A stretch of DNA of 64,000 nt from JAFECT01 sp036501825 (GTDB lineage Bacteria; Pseudomonadota; Alphaproteobacteria; Caulobacterales; Caulobacteraceae). The position numbers and the translations under genes were made by a program. Location: positions 423,628-487,627 of the forward strand of contig DASXZP010000032.1 in assembly GCA_036501825.1 (NCBI GenBank). Direction: 5' to 3'. Below, in pieces: positions 26,413-35,057 of the stretch (positions are counted from its first letter, which is position 1; each line of letters begins with the position of its first letter). Under the pieces are notes generated by a model. It was not told the origin of the DNA, ran no database searches, and was given only the letters and a program-made list of their open reading frames with translations.

Positions 26413-26556
26413 CAATTGTCGTCACCCCGGCCTTGTGCCGGGGCCCAGGGTTGGTGGCGAAACTCAGGTGCGAGCAGCTGTGCGCGAACGTGTCACTGTC
26501 AAACACCTCTGCGACGGACAAATGGGCCCCGGCACAAGGCCGGGGTGACGACAATT
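26413..26556. repeat. Long intergenic inverted repeat, type B
   Basis: Arms of about 35 bases (CAATTGTCGTCACCCCGGCC leading to TTGTGCCGGGGCCCA, and the complement) enclose about 70 bases. Arms and layout are close to type A at 11095-11234. It lies between the converging ends of the aldo/keto reductase and the alpha/beta hydrolase. Confidence 0.85.
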
Positions 26557-26589
26557 ATTGAATGTACGGGGTGAACAGAGGCTTGCGTC

Positions 26590-27693
26590 CTACTCCGGCG
26601 CCGCATCGCCCGCCCTCACCGCAATCGGTCGCGCGTCCTGGACCAGGTGGACCAGCACCCTTCCCGGCTCCTCTTCATACATCATGTGGGCTGAGTTCTC
26701 GAACCACACCCATTTCTTCTGCGGCGCCTGCAGGCGGTCGAACCAACGCTTCACCGGTTCGGACGGCGTGGTGTAGTCGAAGCGACCGGCGAAGATGATG
26801 ACGGGGCAGTTCAGTCTGGTGACGCCGGTGAAGTCCGCCGCCATCAGGTCGGGCAGCAGTTTCGGCAGTGAGAACGCGCTGCCCTTGTCGATCGCCTTGA
26901 AATCTTCGCTGGTGTAGTCGGGTGAAATCTTTTCCGCGTTCTCCCATACGTCGAAGGTGTTGCGGCCGTGGGTCAGGCCGCCGAAAAAGACCGACCATTT
27001 TCGGTCGACGCCGAGCTTGTCGATCGGCATCGCGCCATCGGGTTCGGGATAGGGCGCGATGGCCTCGAGTTCCTTCACCGCCTGGGCGTTGTGCGCCGCC
27101 TTCGCCTGGGCGAGTGTCCAGGCGTAGCCCGCGATCTCGCCCTGCTGCATGTTGATGATCTGGCCGGCGCCGATGTAGGCGTAGAGGGCGTCGGGTTTAC
27201 GCCGCGCCAGTTCCATGCCGAGGATCGTGCCCCACGAGTGGGCGATGACGAAGATCTTCTTCTTGGCGTAGGTGGTGCGCAGATAGTCGACGAGCTGTTC
27301 CGCGTCTTCGACCATGCGCACCTTGTTCATGGTCGGCGCCACAACCGCGGGATCGTTCAGTTCGTAGGTCTTGCCCGAGCCGCGCTGGTCCCATTCGACC
27401 ACGGTGAAGTAGTCGGTCCACGGCGCCTCGAACAGATAGCGGTTGGGCAGTTCCGGCGCGGCGGGGCCGCCGTGAATGACCAGCAGGATCGGATTGCGCC
27501 GGTCGCGGCCGCGCACGGTGATCCACTGACGGATACCGCCGATCTCGACGGCCTTGGCTTCGTCGATGCCGTTGGGCGAGACGACCTTCTGCGCCTCCGC
27601 GAGAATGGCGTGCGGATCGGGCGGCGTCTGGGCGTCGGCGCCGTTGGCGAAGAGCAGCGCTGCGACGGCTAAGCTTTGAATCAGAACTTTCAT
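26590..27693 (-). CDS. Exported alpha/beta hydrolase, proline iminopeptidase-like
   Basis: The 367-residue product has a signal peptide (AVAALLFANGADAQ). The fold motifs are the oxyanion HGGP at 74-77, VVEWDQRGSGKTY near 98-110, the nucleophile S143 in AHSWGTILG, the acid in FAGRFDYTTP, and the catalytic His in NSAHMMYEEEPGR. The HGGP plus WDQRGxGxS pattern is that of peptidase family S33 (prolyl aminopeptidase). An exported form may trim periplasmic peptides; the substrate is inferred only from the family. Confidence 0.88.
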   Translation of the reverse strand: MKVLIQSLAVAALLFANGADAQTPPDPHAILAEAQKVVSPNGIDEAKAVEIGGIRQWITVRGRDRRNPILLVIHGGPAAPELPNRYLFEAPWTDYFTVVEWDQRGSGKTYELNDPAVVAPTMNKVRMVEDAEQLVDYLRTTYAKKKIFVIAHSWGTILGMELARRKPDALYAYIGAGQIINMQQGEIAGYAWTLAQAKAAHNAQAVKELEAIAPYPEPDGAMPIDKLGVDRKWSVFFGGLTHGRNTFDVWENAEKISPDYTSEDFKAIDKGSAFSLPKLLPDLMAADFTGVTRLNCPVIIFAGRFDYTTPSEPVKRWFDRLQAPQKKWVWFENSAHMMYEEEPGRVLVHLVQDARPIAVRAGDAAPE

Positions 27694-27769
27694 GGGCGCG
27701 CTGTAGCAGCGGGGGGCGTGGGCTGCAGCTTAGGGATTTGCAATGTTCGGCGGGCGGGCGCGCCGAAGG

Positions 27770-27875
27770 CGTAACACGGAAGAAAAGAAAATCGCGGAGA
27801 TCGCGGAGAAAGAAAAAGCCGCGGAGGACGCAGAGAAGACAGCTCCGCGATCTCTGCGGTAAATTCTTTGAAGGG
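27770..27875. repeat. GCGGAGATCGCGGAG repeat, copy 2
   Basis: AAATCGCGGAGATCGCGGAG and GCCGCGGAGGACGCAGAGAA on the left face CTCCGCGATCTCTGCGG on the right. It is related to 23155-23275 and lies between divergent genes. Confidence 0.65.
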
Positions 27876-27946
27876 CGCTGCGCGCCGATGCGGACTCCCT
27901 TCCCGCCGCCGGGCGCCCATCTAGAGGGGCCTGGAGGAGCTCCCCC

Positions 27947-28321
27947 ATGACCGATCGCCCGCACCGACTGCCTGGCCCCGACCACCCCATCCTGATCACG
28001 CCGCATAGCGGGCGGGTGGTGGTGAAGGTTGGGGGGAAGACGATTGTCGATACGCGGGGGGCGCTGGCGCTGAAGGAGGCGAGCTATCCGGTGGTGCTCT
28101 ATGTGCCGCGCAAGGATGCGGACATGGCGGCGCTCACCCGGACCGACCATACGAGCTGGTGCCCGTACAAGGGCGAGGCGTCCTATTTCTCGATTCCGGC
28201 CGGGGGCGAACGGGCGGTGAATGCGGTCTGGACCTATGAGACGCCCTTCGAGGCGGTCGAGGCGATCGGCGATCACCTCGCCTTCTACCCCGACCGAGTC
28301 GACTCGATCGAAACCGTCTGA
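27947..28321 (+). CDS. DUF427 domain-containing protein
   Basis: The 124-residue product matches DUF427: GRVVVKVGGKTIVDTRGALAL, YPVVLYVPRKDADMAAL, HTSWCPYKGEASYFS, VWTYETPFE and the C-terminal LAFYPDRVD. The family is a small beta-barrel protein without a defined role. GGAGGAGCTCCCCC precedes the ATG. Confidence 0.9.
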   Translation: MTDRPHRLPGPDHPILITPHSGRVVVKVGGKTIVDTRGALALKEASYPVVLYVPRKDADMAALTRTDHTSWCPYKGEASYFSIPAGGERAVNAVWTYETPFEAVEAIGDHLAFYPDRVDSIETV

Positions 28322-28745
28322 CGCGTACCCAATTCAGGAAGCGCCGCCGTAATTCATACCCCTCCTTCGGTATCAACCGATGGGAGAGTGCGCGCAACCT
28401 GATTGTATTTGTGTGCTTTTTCGCCCTTTTGCCGCGGCGCGATCGAATACGCCTCAGTCTGACCCATGATTAGGTATTTTCGGATCATCGCATTGATTTT
28501 CCACTAAAATAGCAAATTCCAGCCATTGACCCGCGCCATCCCTTGCGGCGTCATGGTCTGCGCCGGCCTCGGGTTTGTCCCGGGGACCTCTCGCGGCGGC
28601 GAACACATCGGTTCCGGTGGCTTACCCCAGCGCCGGCCCCGATCCCCCCACGTTCGCGTCGCCGGGACAGCAGAGATCCTCGGAGCAATCCCAGGGCCGG
28701 CGACCCAAGCCTCGACCGCGTTCCGGCGCGCGGTTATGGAAGGCG
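28322..28745. other. Intergenic region without a gene
   Basis: This 424-base gap contains an AT-richer stretch at about 28400-28520 that probably carries a promoter for the ATP-grasp gene. The rest is GC-rich, and the ATP-grasp frame is open here, but the encoded residues are low complexity (Pro/Arg/Ser) and lie before the conserved domain, so I treat it as leader. Confidence 0.45.
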
Positions 28746-29702
28746 ATGTCCGCCGAGGCGCCCCCCTTCGATCAGGCCGACGCGGCGGACTTTCCGCCGT
28801 GCGAAATCGCTTTGGTGACGTGGGAGGACCTGCCCGACGGCGCCGCCGACGACCGTCCGCTCTTCGAGGCGCTGGAGCGGCGCGGCCGCCAGGTGCGCTT
28901 CCTGTGCTGGAACGACGAGACGGTGGACTGGACGCGCGTCGGCGTCGCGGTGCTGCGCTCGACCTGGAACTATCACAAGCAGCCGGAGACGTTTCTCGGC
29001 TGGCTCGACGCGGCGGAGTTTCAGACGCGCCTGGTCAATTCGGCCGCGGTCGCGCGCTGGAACCTGGACAAGCGCTATCTGCGCGCTCTGGCCGCGAAGG
29101 GCATTTTGACGACGCCAACGGTGTTCGTCGACCGGGGCGATGGGCGCACCCTGCGCGAGATCTGTGAGATCCGCGACTGGAACGACGTGGTGGTGAAGCC
29201 CGCGGTTTCGTGCGCCGCGCACGACACCCAGCGCTTTGCCGACCGCGCCATCGACGACGAGGGCGACGCGCATCTGGCGGCGATTACGCAAACGCGCATC
29301 GCGATGATCCAGCCGTTCCTGCCGGCGGTGAATTTCGAACGCGAACGATCGCTGATGTTTGTCGCCGGTGAGTATTCCCACGCCGTGCTGCGCACCGCCT
29401 TCAACCCCGGCGGCGAGCACAGCGAGGACCCGTTCGACGCGTCCGACGCGGAGATCGATTTCGCGCGCGAAACCCTGGCGGCGGCGGAATCCATCCTGGA
29501 GGAGCGGCTGGCCTATGCGCGGGTCGATCTGATCCCCAGCGCCGACGGGCCCATGCTGATGGAGCTCGAGCTGGTCGAGCCGTCGCTGTTTCTGATTCAC
29601 CGGGCCCAGGCGGCCGAGGACCTGGCGGACCTGCTCGAAGGCATCTGGCGCACCGCGCCGCCGCCGCCTGCGCTGGAGCGCGGCCGGCGATCTTCGTGGT
29701 AG
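28746..29702 (+). CDS. ATP-grasp domain protein
   Basis: The 318-residue product has IALVTWEDLPDGAADDRPLF, WNDETVDWTRVGVAVLRSTW (a DWxxF-like segment followed by RSTWNYH at 71-77), NLDKRYLRAL, the ATP-binding VVVKPAVSCAAH, and MLMELELVEPSLF with metal-binding glutamates near the C-terminus. ATP-grasp ligases join a carboxylate to an amine or thiol. The closest remembered relatives are the RimK/cyclo-ligase DcsG-like proteins, but the substrate is unknown. The ATG at 28746 follows GGAAGGCG. Confidence 0.85.
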   Translation: MSAEAPPFDQADAADFPPCEIALVTWEDLPDGAADDRPLFEALERRGRQVRFLCWNDETVDWTRVGVAVLRSTWNYHKQPETFLGWLDAAEFQTRLVNSAAVARWNLDKRYLRALAAKGILTTPTVFVDRGDGRTLREICEIRDWNDVVVKPAVSCAAHDTQRFADRAIDDEGDAHLAAITQTRIAMIQPFLPAVNFERERSLMFVAGEYSHAVLRTAFNPGGEHSEDPFDASDAEIDFARETLAAAESILEERLAYARVDLIPSADGPMLMELELVEPSLFLIHRAQAAEDLADLLEGIWRTAPPPPALERGRRSSW

Positions 29703-29749
29703 CGATGTTCGTGGTAGACTGAGGCCGTTGCAACCGACGGAGATGCGTC

Positions 29750-30055
29750 ATGCGCGTGTTGGTGTTGACGGCGGTCGTGAGCGTCCTGACCCTGGCGGCG
29801 AGCGACGCCGGGGCGGAATCCCGGGCGATGAAGGTCTGCCAGGCCAAGTGGGAAGCCTATATTCACAAACTCCCCGCCCTGCCCCCGCCGGGGCGCAAGG
29901 CGCAGTTCATCAAGACCTGCATGAAGACGACCAGCAATGCGCCCGTCACGCGGGTGCATCCGGGCTATGGTTCGGCCGGCGCGGTCAATCCGCCCGATCC
30001 CGACAAGGGGCTGGTCAATCCTCCGGACCCCGACAAGGTCGCGACGCCCCACTGA
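29750..30055 (+). CDS. Small secreted protein with tandem NPPDPDKG motif
   Basis: The 101-residue product has a signal peptide (VLVLTAVVSVLTLAASDAGA). A short helical domain has two Cys (KVCQAKWEAYIHKLP and IKTCMK), followed by a C-terminal tail with NPPDPDKG and NPPDPDKV in tandem. The Cys/Trp pattern resembles PsiF-type small exported proteins, but weakly. The ATG follows GGAG. It converges with the YbjN gene, separated by 7 bases. Confidence 0.72.
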   Translation: MRVLVLTAVVSVLTLAASDAGAESRAMKVCQAKWEAYIHKLPALPPPGRKAQFIKTCMKTTSNAPVTRVHPGYGSAGAVNPPDPDKGLVNPPDPDKVATPH

Positions 30056-30062
30056 TCGGGGC

Positions 30063-30542
30063 TTAGCCGCCGTTGAAATAGGTTTTGAAATCGCCGACCT
30101 GGGCGTTGAAGCGCGCCAGGCTCTGATTCATCTGCTCCCAGCTGCCGCCGGGATCGATGTCGATGTCGTATTCCGCCCAGACGTTGTTGTGCGTGTCGAG
30201 ATAGGCGCGCAGGTAGCGCTTGTCGCGGTTCCACGCATTGATGTGGTCCGCCGTGCCGAGCGTCAGCGGATCCCAGCCGGCGGCGTACTGCAGCGACGAA
30301 CAACGCCCGCTCGTGCAGCTGAAGAAATAGATGTCGAAATTCACCCCGGCCGACGAGGTGCTGGAGACGATGCTCTCGCCTGAGCTGTCGTTGTGGATGT
30401 TGGCCTTGTAGCCCTGCTGTTGCAGCCAGCCGGCAACCTCCTGGCGGGTGACCCCGCCCGACGGCAGGTCGCGCGCGGCGGCCCCGCCGGCGGCAAGCAC
30501 CAAGGCCAGGGCGGCGCACCCGGCAAGTCCTGTGGATTTCAT
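30063..30542 (-). CDS. Exported YbjN-domain protein
   Basis: The 159-residue product begins with a signal peptide (GCAALALVLAAGGAAA). The domain is YbjN/TY3AXN-like: EVAGWLQQQGYKANI, FDIYFFSCTSGRCSSLQYAAG, INAWNRDKRYLRAYLD and NNVWAEYDIDIDPGG are characteristic. Known members are chaperone- or sensor-like, with no enzymatic role. This one is probably periplasmic. Confidence 0.82.
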   Translation of the reverse strand: MKSTGLAGCAALALVLAAGGAAARDLPSGGVTRQEVAGWLQQQGYKANIHNDSSGESIVSSTSSAGVNFDIYFFSCTSGRCSSLQYAAGWDPLTLGTADHINAWNRDKRYLRAYLDTHNNVWAEYDIDIDPGGSWEQMNQSLARFNAQVGDFKTYFNGG

Positions 30543-30684
30543 GATCCGGCCCTCCCCCGGTGGATAACGCTGCTATCCTATCATGAATGGCCGGGCGCCA
30601 GCCCCGGTGAGCGCCGCGCCTTCCTGTCGCTGCCGAAACGGCGCTAGATAGCCGCGTATACGGTTTTTGGCGGAGGGCGGTCGG

Positions 30685-32466
30685 GTGAAAAGGCTTCTGG
30701 TGGCTTCGGTTGCGGCGGTGGTGCTGGCGACCGGAGCGGGTTTGGCCACGGCGGCGGCGCCGGCCGCATCGACCGGTTCGGCGGACGCGCGGTTCAAGGC
30801 CATCTACTCGACCGAGTGGCATTGGCGCGAAGTTCAGTTCGGCCGCATCGACGAAGCCGGCGGCGAGGGCGAAGGGACGATGCCCGATCACCTGCCCGCC
30901 ATCGACGCGAAGACCCAGGCGGCGCGGCTCGCCTACTGGAACGACGTGTTGAAGAAGCTGGACGCGATCAAGCTGGACGCGCTGTCGCCGGACGAGCAGG
31001 TCAATTACGAAGTCTATCGTACCCAGGTCGGCAACCTGGCCGCCGACCAGCGCTTTCGGCTGTGGGAGATGCCGTTCAACTCGGACAGTTCGTTCTGGGC
31101 CGAGTTGTCGCCGGGGCGCGAGAGTTTCCGAACCGCGGCGGCGTACCGCGCCTATATCGGCCAGTTGAACGACATGCGGCGCTATTTCCGCGATGAGATG
31201 ACCAATATGCGCGCGGGCCTGGCGCGCGGGTTCTCCGTGCCGCGCGAGGCGATCGAAGGGCGCGACAAGTCGATCGCCGACGTGTTTGCCGATCCGGACC
31301 CGACGCACAACGCCTTCTACGAACCGTTCAAGACGATGCCGGCGTCGATTTCGACCGCCGACCAGGCGGCGATCCGCGACGAGGCGCTGAAGGCGATTAC
31401 GACCAGCGTGATCCCCGCGCACCAGGAACTCTACAAGTTCATGCAGAATGAGTACTGGCCCAAAACGCGGCGCACTCTGGCGGCCGAGGCCATGCCGGAC
31501 GGCGCTGCGTTTTACCAGCAGCAGATCCACGAATACACCACGCTGGATCTGACGCCGGACCAGATCCACCAGATCGGCCTGAATGAAGTGGCGCGCATTC
31601 ACGTCGAGATGCTGGATGCGATGAAGGCGACGGGGTTCACCGGAACGTTCCCGGAATTTCTCACCTATCTGCGCACCGATCCGAAGTTCTACGCCAAGAC
31701 GCCGCAGGAGCTGCTGGCGGATGCGGCGCTGATCGCCAAGCGCGGCGACGGCAAGCTGTCGCAGTATTTCGGCCTGTTGCCGCGCGGGCGCTTCACCATC
31801 GTGCCGGTGCCCGACAACATCGCGCCGTTCTACACCTCGGGCCGCGGCGGGGCGCATGTCTATCTGCTCAACACCTACGACCTGCCGCACCGGCCGCTCT
31901 ATCAGCTGACGGCGCTGACGCTGCACGAGGCCGAACTCGGCCACTCGTTGCAGCTCTCGCTCGCCGAAGAGCAGAAGGCGCAGCCTGCGTTCCGCCGTCA
32001 CAGCTATATCTCGGCCTATGGCGAAGGCTGGGCGCTCTATACCGAAAAACTCGGCAAGGAGATGGGGCTGTATCAGACGCCTTACGACGATTTCGGGCGG
32101 CTGAGCTGGGAGATGTGGCGCGCCTGCCGTCTCGTGGTCGACACCGGCATCCACCACAAGGGTTGGACGCGCGCGCAGGCGATCAAATACATGAGCGACA
32201 ACACCGCCCTGCCCGAGCACGAGATCGAAACCGAGGTCGACCGCTACATCACCTGGCCGGCCCAGGCGCTGAGCTACAAGCTGGGCGAGATCGACATCGA
32301 ACGGTTGCGCGCCAAGGCGGAGAAGGAACTCGGACCCAAGTTCGACATCCGCGCCTTCCACGACACGGTGCTGTCGATGGGCTCGGTGCCCCTGCCGGTG
32401 CTCGACCGCCGCATCGACCAGTTCATCGCCGCCGGCGGCAAGGACCCGGTGGTGACGTTGCACTGA
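30685..32466 (+). CDS. Exported DUF885 family (M32/M49-like HExxxxH) peptidase
   Basis: The 593-residue product has a signal peptide (LLVASVAAVVLATGAGLATA). DUF885 proteins are predicted zinc peptidases; the motif here is HEAELGHSLQL, followed by the conserved AYGEGWALYTEKLGKEMG. DHLPAID and FAIYSTEWHW-like segments and the C-terminal LGEIDIERLRAKAEKELG are also family traits. Standard members have HEGxPGHHxQ, so this copy has Ala-Glu in place of Gly-x-Pro. The GTG at 30685 is chosen for the GGAGGGCGG site before it; TTG 30667 is the longer option. A truncated second copy of the last 70 residues lies at 34469-34678. Confidence 0.87.
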   Translation: MKRLLVASVAAVVLATGAGLATAAAPAASTGSADARFKAIYSTEWHWREVQFGRIDEAGGEGEGTMPDHLPAIDAKTQAARLAYWNDVLKKLDAIKLDALSPDEQVNYEVYRTQVGNLAADQRFRLWEMPFNSDSSFWAELSPGRESFRTAAAYRAYIGQLNDMRRYFRDEMTNMRAGLARGFSVPREAIEGRDKSIADVFADPDPTHNAFYEPFKTMPASISTADQAAIRDEALKAITTSVIPAHQELYKFMQNEYWPKTRRTLAAEAMPDGAAFYQQQIHEYTTLDLTPDQIHQIGLNEVARIHVEMLDAMKATGFTGTFPEFLTYLRTDPKFYAKTPQELLADAALIAKRGDGKLSQYFGLLPRGRFTIVPVPDNIAPFYTSGRGGAHVYLLNTYDLPHRPLYQLTALTLHEAELGHSLQLSLAEEQKAQPAFRRHSYISAYGEGWALYTEKLGKEMGLYQTPYDDFGRLSWEMWRACRLVVDTGIHHKGWTRAQAIKYMSDNTALPEHEIETEVDRYITWPAQALSYKLGEIDIERLRAKAEKELGPKFDIRAFHDTVLSMGSVPLPVLDRRIDQFIAAGGKDPVVTLH

Positions 32467-32569
32467 TGAAAGGCGCCGCGTTAGCCTTGGTCGCGCGGAC
32501 CGCGACGCAACTCAGAAAAGCACATCACTTGAAGGCCGGGCATTGCTGATCACGCGTTAGGGGAAGCTC

Positions 32570-33286
32570 ATGGAAGTCCATCATCCGAAGACGGCGGTGC
32601 ACAGCCTACGCGAGCTCGGCAAGGAGGTCGGCATCATCGTGATCGGCGTGCTGATCGCGCTGGGCGCCGAACAGGCGGTTGAGGCGATGCACTGGGCGCA
32701 CCAGATGGATGTCCAGCGCACCGCCCTGAGGCGTGAACTGGTGATCAACGCCAACTGGTTTGCCGAGCGGGTGGCAATCGCCGATTGTCTGACTGCGCGG
32801 CGTGGGTTGCTGGAGGCGGCGCTGGCGCAGCCCGGAAACGACTGGAAGGCCGAAGCCGTCCTGCCGGGCGCCGCGAAACGGTCCGTGTACCCGGTGGCGT
32901 GGCGAAACTTTCCCGGCCAGTCCTGGCAAAACGCCGTGGCCAATGGCGCGGCGAGCCGCATGTCTCCAGAGGAGATGCTCGCCTACGCGGCGGTCTATGG
33001 GGACATCAGCGACATGCACCAAATGAATATCCAGGAGCAGCTCGCAGCGCTTCAACTGAGCGATCTTGAACAGGACACCGCCCTGAGTGAAACCTCGCGC
33101 GACCGATTTCACAAAGCATTGGACGAGCTTAAGTTTTATTCGGGCGGCGCTACGGGAATCGCGCAGGAATCTCTGCAACAGCTCAAGGCCATGCACATCT
33201 CACCTTCCGCTTCGGATCTGCATGATATCCTGGCCGACGACCACGCCCTCTATGGATCTTGTGTCCGGACGACGGCCGCAGGCTAG
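32570..33286 (+). CDS. Single-pass membrane-anchored hypothetical protein, paralogue of the 22456 gene
   Basis: The 238-residue product starts HHPKTAVHSLRELGKEVG, then one membrane helix (IIVIGVLIALGAEQAVEAM) and HWAHQMDV, matching the 22456-23115 protein. The soluble part contains NIQEQLAALQLSDLEQDT, probably coiled helices. It lies within the 2 kb bounded by the complete and the truncated DUF885 copies, next to a serine hydrolase. Confidence 0.75.
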   Translation: MEVHHPKTAVHSLRELGKEVGIIVIGVLIALGAEQAVEAMHWAHQMDVQRTALRRELVINANWFAERVAIADCLTARRGLLEAALAQPGNDWKAEAVLPGAAKRSVYPVAWRNFPGQSWQNAVANGAASRMSPEEMLAYAAVYGDISDMHQMNIQEQLAALQLSDLEQDTALSETSRDRFHKALDELKFYSGGATGIAQESLQQLKAMHISPSASDLHDILADDHALYGSCVRTTAAG

Positions 33287-33309
33287 CACTGCGTCCCGGA
33301 GACCCAACC

Positions 33310-34428
33310 ATGCCCGCTCGCTGGATCGCCGTTCTCGCCGCAATGTTGTTGATCGCCGCTGCGCAGCCTTCGGCGCGAAGCCCCGACGCGGTGCTTCAAA
33401 CCGCCATGAGCGAGGGCAAGATTCCCGCCATGGGCATGTTAATCATGCGCCATGGCCGGGTCAGCGAGGTCGTGGTGCGCGGCGTGCGTCGCCAGGACGG
33501 CGCCGATCCTGTGCGACCCGACGACGTCTGGCACATCGGCTCCGACGCCAAGGCGATGACCGCGACCATGATCGCGCGGCTGGTCGAACGCGGGGTGATG
33601 GACTGGGACACGCCGCTGGAGAAGATGCTGCCCGACCTGGCCGCAGGCATGCGGCCGGAATATCGCGCGGTGACATTGCGCCAGCTGCTGTCGCATCACG
33701 CGGGTCTGCCGCACGATTTGCTCGATCAGAAGGCGTTCAATAATTTCTACGCTGACACACGCCCCCTGCCCGTTCAGCGGCTTGCCTATATCGCCGCGGC
33801 GCTTCAGGAATCGCCGGTTAACCCGCCCGGCACAGCGTACAGCTACAGCAACACGGGTTACGTCATTGCAGCCGTCGCCGCCGAGCGCGCCACCGGCAAG
33901 AGCTATGAGGATCTGATGCGGCGCGAGGTCTTTGGTCCGCTCGACATGCGTTCCGTAGCCTTCGGCGTGACGGGCGAGGGGCAGCCGCGCGGCCACTTAG
34001 CGGGCCGTGTCGCCGGACCGGGCGACGGAAATCCGCTGTTGATCGCTCCGGCGGGGAACGTCCACCTGTCGCTCGAAGACTGGGCGAAATTCTGCCTGGA
34101 CCAGATGGCGGGCGCGAACGGTCATGGCCGCCTGCTGAAGACCACAAGCTACCGGCGGCTGCAGACGCCCGTAGCGGACGACGGCTCCGGGTACGCCTTG
34201 GGCTGGGTCGTGCTGCCTTCGGCCGCGGGGCGCGAAGGACCCGTCCTCACTCATTCCGGTTCCGACACCACAATGTACGCCGACGCGGTGCTGTTTCCCT
34301 CCACTGAATCTGGCGTGCTGGTCGTCGCCAATGCGGGCCCCGACATGGGCTCGGACAAGGCTGTTCCGCAGGCGGTGAGAGCAGTTCTCCCTCAGCTCGC
34401 GCCGGTGGCGCGGAAGATCGCGAAATGA
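33310..34428 (+). CDS. Exported serine hydrolase of the beta-lactamase family
   Basis: The 372-residue product has a signal peptide (WIAVLAAMLLIAAAQPSA). The active-site motifs are SDAK (GSDAKAMTATM), YSN (YSYSNTGYVIA) and HSG (VLTHSGSDTT). It lacks the large flanking regions of the other serine hydrolase at 18802, so it is a simple single-domain esterase or penicillin-binding-type enzyme. The ATG at 33310 follows GGAGACCC. It starts 23 bases after the membrane-protein gene and may share its transcript. Confidence 0.88.
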   Translation: MPARWIAVLAAMLLIAAAQPSARSPDAVLQTAMSEGKIPAMGMLIMRHGRVSEVVVRGVRRQDGADPVRPDDVWHIGSDAKAMTATMIARLVERGVMDWDTPLEKMLPDLAAGMRPEYRAVTLRQLLSHHAGLPHDLLDQKAFNNFYADTRPLPVQRLAYIAAALQESPVNPPGTAYSYSNTGYVIAAVAAERATGKSYEDLMRREVFGPLDMRSVAFGVTGEGQPRGHLAGRVAGPGDGNPLLIAPAGNVHLSLEDWAKFCLDQMAGANGHGRLLKTTSYRRLQTPVADDGSGYALGWVVLPSAAGREGPVLTHSGSDTTMYADAVLFPSTESGVLVVANAGPDMGSDKAVPQAVRAVLPQLAPVARKIAK

Positions 34429-34468
34429 CCAGAGCTCTCCTGGCTGCAACGGCGGTGGGGCAACATCC

Positions 34469-34678
34469 CCGGCCCAGGCGCTGAGCTACAAGCTGGGCGA
34501 GATCGACATCGAGCGGTTGCGCGCCAAGGCGGAGAAGGAACTCGGAGCCAAGTTCGACATTCGCGCCTTCCACGACACGGTGCTGAGCATGGGCTCGGCG
34601 CCGCTGCCGGTCCTAGACCGCCGCATCGACCAGTTCATCGCCGCCGGCGGCAAGGACCCGGGGGTGACGTTGCATTGA
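34469..34678 (+). pseudogene. Truncated duplicate of the DUF885 gene 3' end
   Basis: This 210-base segment aligns without gaps to 32257-32466, the end of the DUF885 gene, including its stop codon, with roughly a dozen mismatches. It encodes the C-terminal 69 residues (AQALSYKLGEIDIERLRAKA onward). There is no start or 5' part. Several differences are synonymous, including TCG versus AGC for the same Ser, so the source was a diverged functional paralogue rather than a recent copy. Confidence 0.85.
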
Positions 34679-34681
34679 GGC

Positions 34682-34727
34682 TTGACTAACTGTCAGCGGT
34701 CACTTACGGTTAGCTATGGCTAACCGT
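34682..34727 (+). promoter_or_regulatory. Promoter and operator of the ArsR-type regulator
   Basis: TTGACT (34682-34687) and TACGGT (34705-34710) with a 17-base gap form a plausible -35/-10 pair. A perfect 9-bp inverted repeat (ACGGTTAGC, four bases TATG, GCTAACCGT; 34706-34727) is centred on the ATG at 34716. No Shine-Dalgarno site precedes the ATG, so the transcript may be leaderless and repressed by its own product. Confidence 0.6.
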
Positions 34728-35057
34728 TCTGTCGCCACGTCCGCGGCCCTGGCCGCCCTTGCCGACCCCACGCGCCGCAAGGTGTTCGAGCGCCTGCGCA
34801 ACGGGCCCCGCGCGGTGGGCGATATCGCCGAAGGGCTGCCCGTCTCGCGGCCGGCGGTGTCGCAGCACCTGGGCGTACTGAAGGCGGCGGGACTGGTGAC
34901 CGACGAGGCGCAAGGGACGCGGCGCGTGTACCGCATCGACCCGCAGGGGCTCGGCCCGCTGCGCGCGTGGCTCGATCAGTTCTGGGACGAGGCCATGACC
35001 AACTTTGCGGCCGAGGTGGAACGCACCAAGCCGCGCAAACCGGGGAGCAAACGATGA
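34716..35057 (+). CDS. ArsR-family winged-helix transcriptional regulator
   Basis: The 113-residue product has the usual ArsR core: ALADPTRRKVFERLRNGP, then AVGDIAEGLPVSRPAVSQHLGVLKAAGLV (helix-turn-helix), and RRVYRIDPQGLGPLRAWLDQFW. No Cys metal site is visible, so it is of the non-metal subgroup that is commonly paired with SRPBCC proteins. The stop overlaps the next start as ATGA. Confidence 0.92.
   Translation: MANRSVATSAALAALADPTRRKVFERLRNGPRAVGDIAEGLPVSRPAVSQHLGVLKAAGLVTDEAQGTRRVYRIDPQGLGPLRAWLDQFWDEAMTNFAAEVERTKPRKPGSKR

Noticed and set aside
28575..28745. A 57-residue N-terminal extension of the ATP-grasp protein
   Set aside because: The encoded Pro/Ser/Arg-rich sequence is not part of the family, and a better start with GGAAGGCG lies at 28746.
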